A stretch of 64,000 bases of DNA, from assembly GCA_028720105.1 (NCBI GenBank), contig JAQYLI010000017.1:186001-250000 (forward strand). The letters are read 5' to 3'. Source of the stretch: Oscillospiraceae bacterium. Lineage in GTDB: Bacteria > Bacillota > Clostridia > Oscillospirales > Ruminococcaceae. A program made the position numbers and the translations under genes. Numbering within the stretch: the stretch's first letter is position 1; every line of letters begins with the position of its first letter. A model generated the notes under the pieces. It had not been told where the DNA came from, did no database searches, and saw only the letters and a program-made list of their open reading frames with translations. Below, one piece after another: positions 16,904-26,081 of this stretch.

Positions 16904-17599
16904 TCAAACACCGTACTTTGTAGTGGAAACGGGGATACCAACGCCCATTGTGGAAGCAACTGTGCAGGACTTGATGTAAGTACCCTTTGCAGCAGCGGGC
17001 TTAGCCTTAACGATAGCCTCGAGAAGAGTCTCAAAGTTCTCGCCCAGCTTCTCAGCGCCGAAGGAAACCTTTCCGATGGGGCAGTGAATGATGTTGGTCT
17101 TGTCGAGACGATACTCGATCTTACCTGCTTTAGCCTCAGTTACAGCCTTGGCAACGTCGGGAGCAACAGTACCTGCCTTGGGGTTAGGCATAAGTCCGCG
17201 GGGACCGAGGACCTTACCGAGACGGCCTACGAGACCCATCATATCGGGAGACGCAATTACAACATCGAAATCCATCCAGTTTTCCTTGAGGATCTTGTCA
17301 ACGAGATCCTGAGCGCCAACATACTCAGCGCCTGCTGCCTTGGCAGCCTCCATCTTGTCTTCCTTGCAGAATACGCAAACGCGAACGTTCTTACCTGTAC
17401 CGTTGGGAAGAACAACTGCGCCTCTAACCTGCTGGTCAGCGTGACGGGAGTCAACGCCGAGACGAACGTGAACCTCTACAGTCTCGTCAAACTTAGCCTT
17501 GGCAGTCTTGCAGGCAAGCTCGAGAGCTTCTGTTGTTTCGTAAAGCTTGGTGCTATCAACAAGCTTTGCGCTTTCGATATATTTCTTACCGTGTTTCAT
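16904..17599 (-). CDS. rplA: Ribosomal protein L1
   Basis: Component of the L1 stalk of the 50S subunit, 231 residues, full length. Typical segments are [38 protein letters not shown] and [21 protein letters not shown] (only landmarks given). GGAGGATAATAATATG marks the start. It is the last gene of the rpmG-secE-nusG-rplK-rplA operon. A terminator directly follows, so rplJ and rplL, normally next, are not here. L1 commonly represses its own operon by binding mRNA, but no such site was identified. Confidence 0.97.
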   Translation of the reverse strand: MKHGKKYIESAKLVDSTKLYETTEALELACKTAKAKFDETVEVHVRLGVDSRHADQQVRGAVVLPNGTGKNVRVCVFCKEDKMEAAKAAGAEYVGAQDLVDKILKENWMDFDVVIASPDMMGLVGRLGKVLGPRGLMPNPKAGTVAPDVAKAVTEAKAGKIEYRLDKTNIIHCPIGKVSFGAEKLGENFETLLEAIVKAKPAAAKGTYIKSCTVASTMGVGIPVSTTKYGV

Positions 17600-17692
17600 A
17601 TTATTATCCTCCTAATAGTGGTAATTACTCCCTGCATAATTCATATGGGGAGCTGCGGAAGCTTTAGATCCTCCCACTTATGCGTAATTCGA

Positions 17693-18118
17693 TCAGTCAA
17701 CGACCTCTACGCCCATAGAACGAGCTGTACCTGCAATCATACTCATAGCGGACTCAACGCTGGAAGCGTTAAGGTCGGGCATCTTAGTCTCAGCGATCTT
17801 TCTGATCTGCTCCTTGGTGATCTTGCCTACCTTGGTCTTGTTGGGAACGCCCGAACCGCTCTGCAGGTTGATAGCCTTCTTGATAAGAACGGCTGCAGGG
17901 GGGGTCTTAGTGATGAATGTGAAGGAACGGTCTGCATAAACTGTGATAACAACAGGAATGATAAGACCGATATCGTTCTTAGTTCTCTCGTTGAATTCCT
18001 TGGTGAATGCCATAATATTTACACCGTGCTGACCGAGTGCAGGGCCAACAGGGGGAGCAGGAGTAGCCTTACCTGCTGCGATCTGAAGCTTAATTAAGCC
18101 AACAACTTTCTGTGCCAT
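17693..18118 (-). CDS. rplK: Ribosomal protein L11
   Basis: GTPase-associated-centre protein of the 50S subunit, 141 residues. It starts [18 protein letters not shown] and has the conserved [17 protein letters not shown] and the C-terminal AGTARSMGV. The ATG at 18118 follows GGAGGTG. A longer in-frame start at 18133 lacks a site. Confidence 0.97.
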   Translation of the reverse strand: MAQKVVGLIKLQIAAGKATPAPPVGPALGQHGVNIMAFTKEFNERTKNDIGLIIPVVITVYADRSFTFITKTPPAAVLIKKAINLQSGSGVPNKTKVGKITKEQIRKIAETKMPDLNASSVESAMSMIAGTARSMGVEVVD

Positions 18119-18182
18119 AATGCACACCTCCATAAATCGTGTTGCTGCATATCACAATGCAGAGAAATTTAGAAATTCGGGA

Positions 18183-18719
18183 TCAGTATTCGTCCGCCGC
18201 CTTGACCTGGCTAATTTCCAGAGTAGCAAGGGTCTCGCGTCCGAACATAGATACGGAAACATCTGCAGTGCCGTCCTCGGTGTTTATGCCCTTCACCTCG
18301 CCGGCGAAGCCTTCCATAGGACCTGCGGTGATCTGAACTCTGTCTCCGATCTTGAAATCAGCTTCGGCTGCCTTAACGCCCCGCTCAACGCCCAGCGCAG
18401 CGACTTCCTTCTCTGTGAGAGGGACAGGCTCGCTTCCGGGGCCAACAAAGCCCGTAACGCCTCTTGTATTGCGGACAACGTACCAGCTGTCGTCGGTTAA
18501 GATCATTTTCACCAGCACATAACCGGGGAAAACCTTTCGTTCAACTTCACGAAGGACGTCCTTGTCATTTTTTTCCATAGCCTTTTCGGTAGGGACCTTG
18601 ACTTCCTGAATGAGATCGTGAAGCTTGCGGTTTTCAACAACCTTGAGGATCGTCTGAGCAACCTTGTTTTCATATCCGGAATAGGTGTGAATAACGTACC
18701 ATCTTGCTGCTTCTGACAT
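18183..18719 (-). CDS. nusG: Transcription termination/antitermination factor NusG
   Basis: A 178-residue NusG that binds RNA polymerase and links transcription to translation or Rho. The NGN domain starts RWYVIHTYSGYENKVA and contains the PGYVLVKM strand. The C-terminal KOW domain is seen as FKIGDRVQITAGPMEGFAGE. CGGAGG precedes the ATG. It lies in its usual place between secE and rplK. Confidence 0.97.
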   Translation of the reverse strand: MSEAARWYVIHTYSGYENKVAQTILKVVENRKLHDLIQEVKVPTEKAMEKNDKDVLREVERKVFPGYVLVKMILTDDSWYVVRNTRGVTGFVGPGSEPVPLTEKEVAALGVERGVKAAEADFKIGDRVQITAGPMEGFAGEVKGINTEDGTADVSVSMFGRETLATLEISQVKAADEY

Positions 18720-18787
18720 ATGATCTGCCTCCGTTTATATTTTTGGTGAAAACCTTTAGAAATGACTTGGGAATATATCCTTTTGTC

Positions 18788-19045
18788 TCAGCCTGCCATT
18801 GAAAGAAGACCTCTCAGAAGATATGCAAATGCAGTATCGAGTCCCCATATAGCAACGCCGCTTACGACCATAGCCGCAAGAACTGCTCCTGTGTTGTTGA
18901 TGACGGTCTTTTTGGACGGCCATACAACCTTTTTGAACTCGCTTTTAAGATCCTTGAAGTACTTCACAACTCTGTTGGGCTTTTTAGCCTGAGCTTTCTT
19001 GGCAGTCTTGTTTTCTGCTTTTGATGCGGATTTTTTATCTGCCAT
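18788..19045 (-). CDS. secE: Preprotein translocase subunit SecE
   Basis: Single-membrane-span SecE of 85 residues. A Lys/Ala-rich N-terminal extension (SASKAENKTAKKAQAKK) precedes the conserved amphipathic segment VVKYFKDLKSEFKKVVWPSK and the C-terminal membrane helix. It completes SecYEG in the inner membrane. It lies between rpmG and nusG as in most bacteria. Confidence 0.95.
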   Translation of the reverse strand: MADKKSASKAENKTAKKAQAKKPNRVVKYFKDLKSEFKKVVWPSKKTVINNTGAVLAAMVVSGVAIWGLDTAFAYLLRGLLSMAG

Positions 19046-19060
19046 AGCTGTTCCTCCGCC

Positions 19061-19210
19061 TTACTTGGTCTCTCTGTGGAGAGTGTGCTTCCTGCAGAAC
19101 TTGCAGTATTTGTTCATCTCAAGTCTGTCGGGATCGTTCTTCTTGTTCTTCTTAGTGTTGTAGTTGCGCTGTTTGCACTCTGTGCAAGCCAATGTTACCT
19201 TTACTCTCAT
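19061..19210 (-). CDS. rpmG: Ribosomal protein L33
   Basis: A 49-residue L33 of the zinc-ribbon type. It reads [17 protein letters not shown] from the start and ends [16 protein letters not shown], keeping two CxxC pairs. GGAGGTG lies before the ATG. It is the first gene of the operon, 15 bases before secE, with the promoter about 190 bases upstream. Confidence 0.96.
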   Translation of the reverse strand: MRVKVTLACTECKQRNYNTKKNKKNDPDRLEMNKYCKFCRKHTLHRETK

Positions 19211-19400
19211 ATCGGCACCTCCTGTTAATGCTGCTTTGCAGCGTTCGTTGTTTAGGTAATTGTCATATGACCGTTACCATTGCCTCCCTCTCCGGCAAAT
19301 GAGATAAGCTTTAAAAAGGCCTGTCCGAGCCGCCCGGGGCTTAATACGCACTTTTCCGAAAAAAGCGCAAAAAAATAAACCCCAATCAAGAGGTAATAAT

Positions 19401-19429
19401 ATAATACCACATTCATACCCATTTGTCAA
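19401..19429 (-). promoter_or_regulatory. Promoter of the rpmG-rplA operon
   Basis: Reverse strand TTGACA, 17-bp spacer, TATTAT. Confidence 0.8.
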
Positions 19430-19564
19430 GTCCTTTTTTAACATTTTTTACGTCTTATTTTCGTCTTAATTGTAAAGTTGTCAGACCCGGATACAATTTG
19501 CCATTGTAAACGGTTACCCATTTTGTGGAAAATGCAGATTTGAACAGCACTGTTTCGACAAAGG

Positions 19565-19594
19565 TTGACAAACAAGCCTTTCCTGTGATATCAT
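19565..19594 (+). promoter_or_regulatory. Probable promoter of the EAL gene
   Basis: TTGACA, 18-bp spacer, TATCAT, 98 bases before the start codon. Confidence 0.6.
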
Positions 19595-19691
19595 AATAGT
19601 AATAGCAACAAGTTAAAAGTTATCATTTTATTGTATACCATAGTATTTTGACATGCAATAGCTCCCGCACATCGAAGAGGACGGTGAAAAA

Positions 19692-21623
19692 ATGAACTCA
19701 ATAAACTATGTTACCGAGTATGAATATGCCTCGGCAGCGCTTCTTCTCGTGCTGATGGCACTGTACGCCGCAAGAAAAAAATTTCATACGGAAACCAACG
19801 GTCTTTTTGCCGCCTTGCTTGTCTGCACCCTCATTTCCTCTGTTATGCATATTTGCACCACAAAAATGCTGGGACACGCTTCGGATTATCCTCTCTGGCT
19901 CAATTATACCGTGAACATAGCCTATCTGCTGGCTTATGTATCAATATCCGTAATTTATCTTGTCTATGTTTCGGTCATAACAAAACGCCGCAATGAACGC
20001 AAAGCTGACAGAATGATCGCAAGGACCTGTCTCATTGTAAACTCCGTCCTGCTGCTCACCACCCCCGCCACAAAGCTCATCATTTATTTCGACAGCGATA
20101 TGAACTATCTGCACGGACCGCTGTTCAACATTCTTCCGGGAATTGCCATTTTCATTCTGCTGTACACTCTCATACGGCTTGTCCAATCCAGAAAGCAGCT
20201 TAAAACCATTCAGAGCATTTCAATTCTGACATTCACCATACTAAGCACCATTGCCACTCTGATACAGCTTGCATATCCGCAGCAGATAATGGGCAACTAC
20301 GTTATCGCCCTTTCACTTCTGATGTTCTATATTTCTCTTGAAAACCCTTCGGAATATGTGGACAGCCTTACGAACTGTTCCAATGCAGAAGCTTTTTTCA
20401 TAACAGCCGAGTCGTTTATCGAAAGGAAGAGAAACTTCTCCGCAGCTGCATTCTGTCCTCAGGGACTGAATTATTTCACCGAGCTTTTAGGTCTGAGAGA
20501 AAGCGGACGGATATGTGCCATCGTTGCGGACAAGCTGAAAAAGCGGCTGAAAAAGAGCGAGCTTTTTTATCTGGGAAACTGGGAATTTGTTATCATATCC
20601 GAAAACGCGGAAGCCTCCGAGCTTGCCGCAGTCATTCAGGATTTTTTTAAAGACCCCATAAGTATGAACGGCATAGAAGCTTCCGTAACACCTTATATAT
20701 GCACCCTTACATATCCGGGCTTCGTTAACGGCGCAAAGGATATCCGTGACGCTATCGACTACACGCTGAAATCAATGAAGGGCGGCAAGGAGACCCTGAT
20801 GGAAATGACCTCCGGATCCCTTGAAGCAAAGCAAAGAGAGCTAAAGGTTCTTGCCGCCATCAAGCAGGCAATAAAGGACGACTCCTTCCAGATGTATTAT
20901 CAGCCCCTTTACGATATCAAAACAGGCTCTTTTTCCAGCGCAGAAGCCCTTATCCGAATGATAGACAAAGAGCTGGGCTTTGTAAGCCCCGAGGAATTTA
21001 TCCCCCTGGCGGAAGCAAACGGACTTATCCCCGAAATAGGCGAGCTTTCATTCAGGTCGGTATGCCGTTTTCTGAAGAGCGGAAAAGCTCAGAAATACGG
21101 CATAAAATACATAGAAGTTAATCTTTCCGTTCTCCAGTGCGCCCAGGAAAAGCTTGGTTCTCAGCTTATCGGCATTATGGAGGAATACGGTATCCCTCCC
21201 GAGCAGATAAACTTTGAGATAACCGAGACCGCTGGCCTTGCAAACTACGATACACTTCTGAGCAATATGAACAGGCTTATTTCCCGCGGCGTTTCCTTTT
21301 CAATGGACGACTACGGAACAGGCTTTTCTACGGCAAATTACCTTATCACCCTGCCCACAGATATCGTAAAGATCGACAAAAGCATTCTCTGGCCCGCTAT
21401 GGAAAACAATGAGGCGTTCATCGTCCTCCGTCACACCGTGGAAATGCTCCGTTCGCTTAAAAAGAAAATCGTGGTTGAAGGCGTGGAAACAGCAGAAATG
21501 GTCAAGCTTCTTTCCGAAATCGGCTGCGATTTTCTCCAGGGGTATTATTACTCCAAGCCAATTCCTCCCGACGCATTTATAATGTTCCTTTCACAGAAAG
21601 CCTCCACTGTACAAACGGTTTGA
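19692..21623 (+). CDS. Membrane cyclic-di-GMP phosphodiesterase (EAL) with degenerate GGDEF
   Basis: A 643-residue signalling protein. The first 220 residues form about seven membrane helices. A GGDEF-like domain (about 230-370) follows in which the signature is replaced by LGNWEF, so it should not make cyclic-di-GMP. The EAL domain (about 385-635) keeps the catalytic set: EALIR, EVNLS, NFEITET, MDDYGTGFS, KIDKS and VEGVET, ending GCDFLQGYYYSKPI. It should therefore degrade cyclic-di-GMP, promoting motility over attachment. It is a single-gene unit. The signal perceived by the membrane part is unknown. Confidence 0.9.
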   Translation: MNSINYVTEYEYASAALLLVLMALYAARKKFHTETNGLFAALLVCTLISSVMHICTTKMLGHASDYPLWLNYTVNIAYLLAYVSISVIYLVYVSVITKRRNERKADRMIARTCLIVNSVLLLTTPATKLIIYFDSDMNYLHGPLFNILPGIAIFILLYTLIRLVQSRKQLKTIQSISILTFTILSTIATLIQLAYPQQIMGNYVIALSLLMFYISLENPSEYVDSLTNCSNAEAFFITAESFIERKRNFSAAAFCPQGLNYFTELLGLRESGRICAIVADKLKKRLKKSELFYLGNWEFVIISENAEASELAAVIQDFFKDPISMNGIEASVTPYICTLTYPGFVNGAKDIRDAIDYTLKSMKGGKETLMEMTSGSLEAKQRELKVLAAIKQAIKDDSFQMYYQPLYDIKTGSFSSAEALIRMIDKELGFVSPEEFIPLAEANGLIPEIGELSFRSVCRFLKSGKAQKYGIKYIEVNLSVLQCAQEKLGSQLIGIMEEYGIPPEQINFEITETAGLANYDTLLSNMNRLISRGVSFSMDDYGTGFSTANYLITLPTDIVKIDKSILWPAMENNEAFIVLRHTVEMLRSLKKKIVVEGVETAEMVKLLSEIGCDFLQGYYYSKPIPPDAFIMFLSQKASTVQTV

Positions 21624-21641
21624 TAACTGTACTTATACAGC

Positions 21642-21679
21642 GCGCCCTCCCCCGAATAGCCATCGGTGGAGGGCGCTTT
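21642..21679 (+). terminator. Terminator of the EAL gene
   Basis: Perfect 9-bp stem GCGCCCTCC/GGAGGGCGC followed by TTTG. It lies between converging genes and may serve both. Confidence 0.75.
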
Positions 21680-21692
21680 GTTATGTTTTATA

Positions 21693-22841
21693 TTACCAGC
21701 CCATTGTTTCCTTTATATGTGCGGTAAGCTTGTCTGCTGCCTTGGAGTGGGTAGCCTCGGTTGGGTGCCAGTCCGCAGCGTAGCCGTCGTCGGGGCTTTG
21801 CACGTCAAAGGGCATTGCACATACCTTTGCGTCTCCCGTTTCCTCTGTGTAGTTCTGCACCGCCTGTTCAACATAGGGATAAAGTCCGTTGCCCATAATG
21901 CCCAAAGTGCATATTATCTGAGCGTCGGGATTATGAGAGCGTATATTCTTTAGAAATTCCACATACGAATCGGTGTAATCCTTTACCCTGTCTTCCATAT
22001 TTTTGGTGTAGGACTCGTCGTTGGTGCCGAGATTTACCACGATAACATCGGGTGTATAGCCTGTGAAATCCCAGCTTTCGGAAGCTGCTTTTTTACCGTT
22101 AAAAGTGCCGTAGGAGAAGCCCAGCTTATCATAATACTTGGGAAGCTGCTGGTTTGCCACCTTTTTCTTGCCGTCGGAATAGCCCGAAATAATTCCGTAG
22201 CCGCTGATGGAAACCATACTGTAGTCTGCGTTCAGCGCCTCTGCGGTCTTGTAAGCATAGGTCTTTGTCACGTCCTCGGTCTTGGTGGAGAAGTGATGGG
22301 ACTTGTCCTCGTCGTCAACGCCGTAGCCGCAGGTAATGGAATCTCCCACAAATTCGATGAAATGCTCCTTTTTCTCTGCGGGCTTTATGTCTCCGCCCTC
22401 TGTTGTAATGGACTTAACTGCGCAGGTGGACATTGCGGTCTCGGACAGCTTCACTATCCTTATATCACAGTCTGACGGAGTATCGCTTTCAAAAACGGTG
22501 TAAGTCTCCTCGGCGTGGTCTATCATATCATCCACAACTCTTTCACCGTTTACATAAACCGCAATTCTCGCCTGATTATCCGCATTATCGGGCTTCTCGG
22601 CATTGTCGTCTCCTGCAATAACTATCTCAGCCCTTGTGCCGTTAAAGGTAAACTCGGCTCCCGAGCCCGAAAATGCGAGCCAGAGCATATCATCTGTAAA
22701 CATTGTTCTTCCCAGCGGCTTCACGTTTTCGTAAGAGGGCACATAGGTCTTTACCGGGTCCGCCTTTTCCCCTCCGCAGGCGGTCATTCCTACGGTCATT
22801 GCTCCTGCGCAGACAAGAGCGATAAGCTTATCAATATTCAT
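21693..22841 (-). CDS. SGNH-type esterase lipoprotein (carbohydrate esterase family 2-like)
   Basis: A 382-residue exported esterase. The start at 22841 gives a lipoprotein signal ending GMTACGG, with AGAGGAAG upstream; the longer frame to 22904 overlaps the promoter. Residues about 35-150 form a jelly-roll-like N-terminal domain and the rest an SGNH hydrolase: FVGDSITCGYG (nucleophile Ser), VVNLGTND, and DWHPTEATH near the C-terminus (catalytic Asp/His). This domain order matches CE2 deacetylases, which remove acetyl groups from xylan or glucomannan. It fits the nearby cellulase and esterase genes. Confidence 0.8.
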   Translation of the reverse strand: MNIDKLIALVCAGAMTVGMTACGGEKADPVKTYVPSYENVKPLGRTMFTDDMLWLAFSGSGAEFTFNGTRAEIVIAGDDNAEKPDNADNQARIAVYVNGERVVDDMIDHAEETYTVFESDTPSDCDIRIVKLSETAMSTCAVKSITTEGGDIKPAEKKEHFIEFVGDSITCGYGVDDEDKSHHFSTKTEDVTKTYAYKTAEALNADYSMVSISGYGIISGYSDGKKKVANQQLPKYYDKLGFSYGTFNGKKAASESWDFTGYTPDVIVVNLGTNDESYTKNMEDRVKDYTDSYVEFLKNIRSHNPDAQIICTLGIMGNGLYPYVEQAVQNYTEETGDAKVCAMPFDVQSPDDGYAADWHPTEATHSKAADKLTAHIKETMGW

Positions 22842-22871
22842 ATTAAACTTCCTCTCGGTATTATTTCCTAT

Positions 22872-22900
22872 ATTGTAGCATTTTTGGAAATAAGTGTCAA
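22872..22900 (-). promoter_or_regulatory. Promoter of the CE2-like esterase gene
   Basis: Reverse strand TTGACA, 17-bp spacer, TACAAT, 31 bases before the start codon. Confidence 0.85.
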
Positions 22901-22932
22901 GCATCCGAATAATTTTGTATAGATTTGATAAT

Positions 22933-22974
22933 AAAAAACCGACCGTCCAAGTCGCAACCTTGAGCGGTCGGTTT
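22933..22974 (-). terminator. Terminator of the acylation operon
   Basis: Reverse strand stem AAACCGACCG/CGGTCGGTTT with a run of six T, 38 bases after the PHP phosphatase stop. Confidence 0.88.
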
Positions 22975-23011
22975 CTAACATCAAGTTATGTCAAGCGGGA
23001 TCTTTCTATCC

Positions 23012-23812
23012 TCACAGCCTTAAAAGCTCCGCCTTTCTTCCCCGATAAACCGCATAATACTTAAAACCGCAGTCTTTGAGCATTTCCCCTGCCCTTTCAA
23101 AGCAGATGCCCAAGGTATCGGGAGAATGAGCGTCCGAGCCAAGAGTAACAAGCTCGCCCCCAAGCTCTCTGTATCTGAGAAATACCTCTTTGCAGGGGTT
23201 AGTTTCAAGCATACCTCTCGCAAGTGCGCCTGTGTTGCACTCAAGAGCCTTGCCCTCTTGGGTAAGCAGCTTCAGAATGGGGTCAATATACTCCGCAAAT
23301 TCCATATAGGAATACTTGAGTCCCCGTTTCTGCCCATAGCGGACAATGTAGTCAAGGTGTCCCAGAGCGTCAAAGCATTTTATTTTCTTTATCCTTTTCA
23401 GAGTTGCTTCAAAAAACCGCTCATATGCATTTCCCCCGTGAGTGTCGAAATACTCGTCATAATAGGGGTCAAGCCCGTCCACGAAATGCACCGAGCCGAT
23501 TATATAGTCAAAAGGATAGCTTTTGGACAACTCTTCCAGATATCCGGAAATATGGCTCTGCAAGCCCATTTCCACGCCTGTGCATATATCCAGTCTGTCC
23601 CTGTATTCCTCTCTGAGCCTTGACATCTCCTCGAAATATTTCGGAAAATCAAGGTTAAAATCAATGTCCGAAACCACGTCATAATCGTGATGATCGGTAA
23701 TGCATATCCGCTTCATTCCGAGAGAAATTGCCTTTTCTATCTGCTCCCTCGGGGGAGTATCACTGTCCCCCGAGAAGCTTGTGTGAAGGTGGCAGTCAGC
23801 GTACATCGGCAT
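23012..23812 (-). CDS. PHP-family histidinol-phosphatase
   Basis: A 266-residue metal-dependent phosphatase of the HisK/HisJ PHP family. The metal-binding motif DCHLHTSFSGDS is at the N-terminus. ITDHHDYD, VEMGLQ, IIGSVHFVDG, GHLDY and TLGSDAHSP supply the other ligands, so it should be active. Histidinol phosphate is the typical substrate, but no his genes are nearby. It starts 1 base after the DHHW-protein stop, as the last gene of a four-gene operon with an MBOAT acyltransferase. Its link to that system is unexplained. Confidence 0.85.
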   Translation of the reverse strand: MPMYADCHLHTSFSGDSDTPPREQIEKAISLGMKRICITDHHDYDVVSDIDFNLDFPKYFEEMSRLREEYRDRLDICTGVEMGLQSHISGYLEELSKSYPFDYIIGSVHFVDGLDPYYDEYFDTHGGNAYERFFEATLKRIKKIKCFDALGHLDYIVRYGQKRGLKYSYMEFAEYIDPILKLLTQEGKALECNTGALARGMLETNPCKEVFLRYRELGGELVTLGSDAHSPDTLGICFERAGEMLKDCGFKYYAVYRGRKAELLRL

Positions 23813-23813
23813 T

Positions 23814-25505
23814 TCACCCCGCTTCCCCGGTATTGTCCGAATTTACGGGCGTTTCGCTGCTCTGAACGGGAGCAGCTGTTTCCGCAGGAGCATTATCCGA
23901 AGTATCCCCCTCGGGTGCGGCAGTTACGGGAGCTGTTGTCTCAGAGGTGGCATAATAGGGCTGAACAGCCGCAATCTTTTCATCGTCAAGAGTGCCGTAG
24001 GGATTGGTGAAAAGCTTCTCAATGCCGTCAATGAGAGAGCTTGTGTTTGCGGCAAAGGCATTGTTTATGAATATAACGTCTGTGATACCCTTTTCTTTCA
24101 TATACTCAACTGCATTTCTGCCAAAATAGCGGATATCAATAACATATATCTCGTCAAAGCTGTCCACAAGATAGGGTACAAAGGCGTTTCCGTAGGACTC
24201 CTTGAAAACGCAGACCTTTCTGCCTGTGTTGTTCTCGGTGATTATCTGAGTGTGGATAGCGTCGGAGCCGATAAACACGCCGTATGCATAGCCGGGGCTT
24301 ACGTTGTCATAGAAAAGGGTACCCTGACCCTTGGGCTTTAAGGTGTCATAATCATAATAATAGGTCTTGTATTCGGATTTTGGCTTGTAGTAGGTGAAAA
24401 GCTCGGGGCTGTTTTTAAGAATGGGGTCGTTGGTATAGCCGTAAAGAGAGCCTACATATCCGTCAATTTCCCGTACCTCGTAATCCTTGTCAATGTCCTT
24501 GGGAGTCTCGCCCATTGCCTTCACAAGTGCGGCATAGGCATAGTATGCACCCCTGTGAGACCAGTGGTGGTCAGTCCTAAGATAGATATATTCATCGGTG
24601 TGAGCGGCAATTTCCGAATAAGCATCAATGGGGATAACATCAGCAGTGTAGCTGTTATAAATATGCTCAATGGCGTCCTTTTCGGAGGAGCTGTACTTCT
24701 GAAATTTCTTTGGAAGATAGAACTCAACAGAGGTGGGAACAACGATGTTATACACATTCACATCTTCGCCCATAGCCTCCTTGTAGCGGCTGATAAGCTC
24801 CGCATAGCGTGTGCCCATCTTCTTGTTGCCGCCGAAGAGCATAACGCCCGCATTGTCGCCGTACATTTTAACTCCGTCAACAACAATGCCGTTGTTGGCA
24901 AAATCGGCGATATTCTCCACTTCCTCCTCTTCCTCCGTCTCTGTTTCTGAAACGGCGGTCTCGGGTACGGTTGTCTCGGAAACGGCAGCTGTCACATCAC
25001 CCACGGGAGCTGTTTCATCGGGCAATGCTTCGGAAACGGCAGGCTGTATTTCGGTAACAGCAGCAGTTTCCTCACCGATAAGGTTGCCCTCATCATCTGC
25101 TACAACGCTTACATTGCCGTAGAATTTGGGTGCGCTGATGCCCTTGATACTGTCAAACTTTGCGTTTAATTCCACGATTTTCTCACGGAAAGGAACAGTG
25201 TCGGAAAAATAAGCGGTGAACTGAGACGCAAAGCTGCCGTCAAGATAGCTTTCTACAGTAAGCTCGGGCTTTTTTTCCAGCTCACGCTTCTCCGACTCGG
25301 AAAAATCGGGGCGCTTGAGGAACACAAGGCAAAGTCCCGTAAAAAACAGCACCGCAAGAAACAGAACTATGCTCACTCTTTCAAACACGGCGTGACGTGA
25401 CTTATATACCTTTTCCGCCTCGATAAGCCGTTTCTTTCTTGTAACGGGCTGAGGCTTATATGTTTTTTTGCCCTTCTGAACGGGCTTGTTATTAGGTTCT
25501 TTCAT
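23814..25505 (-). CDS. DHHW-family protein of an O-acylation system
   Basis: A 563-residue membrane-anchored protein. A basic cytoplasmic N-terminus precedes one membrane helix (residues about 46-66). The extracellular part has a Glu/Thr/Val-rich insert (about 125-200) and the AlgJ/AlgX-like domain with the family signature YLRTDHHWSHRGAYY. VFIGSDAIHTQI and VFKESYGNAFVPYLVDSF are the other SGNH-like segments, and the C-terminus is low-complexity. By analogy with alginate acetylation and DltB/DltD pairs, it should accept acyl groups passed by the MBOAT protein and place them on an extracellular glycan. Its ATG overlaps the cysteine hydrolase stop. Confidence 0.85.
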   Translation of the reverse strand: MKEPNNKPVQKGKKTYKPQPVTRKKRLIEAEKVYKSRHAVFERVSIVLFLAVLFFTGLCLVFLKRPDFSESEKRELEKKPELTVESYLDGSFASQFTAYFSDTVPFREKIVELNAKFDSIKGISAPKFYGNVSVVADDEGNLIGEETAAVTEIQPAVSEALPDETAPVGDVTAAVSETTVPETAVSETETEEEEEVENIADFANNGIVVDGVKMYGDNAGVMLFGGNKKMGTRYAELISRYKEAMGEDVNVYNIVVPTSVEFYLPKKFQKYSSSEKDAIEHIYNSYTADVIPIDAYSEIAAHTDEYIYLRTDHHWSHRGAYYAYAALVKAMGETPKDIDKDYEVREIDGYVGSLYGYTNDPILKNSPELFTYYKPKSEYKTYYYDYDTLKPKGQGTLFYDNVSPGYAYGVFIGSDAIHTQIITENNTGRKVCVFKESYGNAFVPYLVDSFDEIYVIDIRYFGRNAVEYMKEKGITDVIFINNAFAANTSSLIDGIEKLFTNPYGTLDDEKIAAVQPYYATSETTAPVTAAPEGDTSDNAPAETAAPVQSSETPVNSDNTGEAG

Positions 25506-26041
25506 TTATTACAGCCTTTCATATCCATAATACGAAGCGTTTCCTCCATAGAAATGCAGTCGGCATATCTTCCGCTCCACATAAACCTGTTATAGTATTT
25601 ATAGCTTTCCTCGGCAGTCATAAATTCATTGTCAAAGGTGGAATTTGAATATTCGGGAACAATTATATGAAAACCGTGTTCAAAGCCGCATTTAACAGCG
25701 GCGTCAATGCAGTAATCCGTCTGGAGTCCCGCAATGATAAGCTCGGTCTCCTTTTTATCCTTGAGATATTCAAGCAGACCCGTATCTCTGAAGGGGCTGT
25801 TAACTGTCTTGTCGAATATTTTTTCACCCTTGACAGGCTTAAACTCGTCATATATCTCAAAGCCCTCATTTCCCTTTGAAAGCGGTTCGCTGGGACCGTC
25901 GTCGTGCCGAATATAGATGACCTCGATTCCGCATTTCCGCGCGGTATCAATAAGCAGCTTAACATTAGTCACAAACTTCTCAAAGCGGTATAAAGACTCG
26001 TTTGTTATTGCCTTCTGCGCGTCAACTATAAGCAGAGTCAA
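25502..26041 (-). CDS. Isochorismatase-family cysteine hydrolase
   Basis: A 179-residue cytoplasmic cysteine hydrolase. The catalytic triad is visible as Asp in LLIVDAQKAI, Lys in FDKTVNSPF and Cys in GLQTDYCIDAAVKCG. The family includes nicotinamidases and amidases, so the substrate is unknown. The start is a TTG at 26041, 6 bases after AAAGGAAG, giving the usual short N-terminus and leaving 40 bases to the MBOAT gene; a longer frame would overlap that gene. It is sandwiched between the MBOAT and DHHW genes, an unusual place for this family. Confidence 0.8.
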   Translation of the reverse strand: MTLLIVDAQKAITNESLYRFEKFVTNVKLLIDTARKCGIEVIYIRHDDGPSEPLSKGNEGFEIYDEFKPVKGEKIFDKTVNSPFRDTGLLEYLKDKKETELIIAGLQTDYCIDAAVKCGFEHGFHIIVPEYSNSTFDNEFMTAEESYKYYNRFMWSGRYADCISMEETLRIMDMKGCNK

Positions 26042-26081
26042 TGATATCTTCCTTTCTGTTAATGAGTAAAAACGAAAGTTA

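Larger units (their letters stand above)
19211..19691. other. Divergent intergenic region, two promoters only
   Basis: 481 bases between rpmG and the EAL gene. It holds the reverse promoter at 19401 and the forward promoter at 19565 and is otherwise AT-rich. I see no gene, tRNA or recognisable riboswitch. The roughly 190-base leader of rpmG could carry unrecognised control elements. Confidence 0.6.

Noticed and set aside
17084-18097. 337-codon open frame opposite rplA-rplK
   Set aside because: Crosses two conserved ribosomal protein genes and their spacer on the other strand; no independent support.
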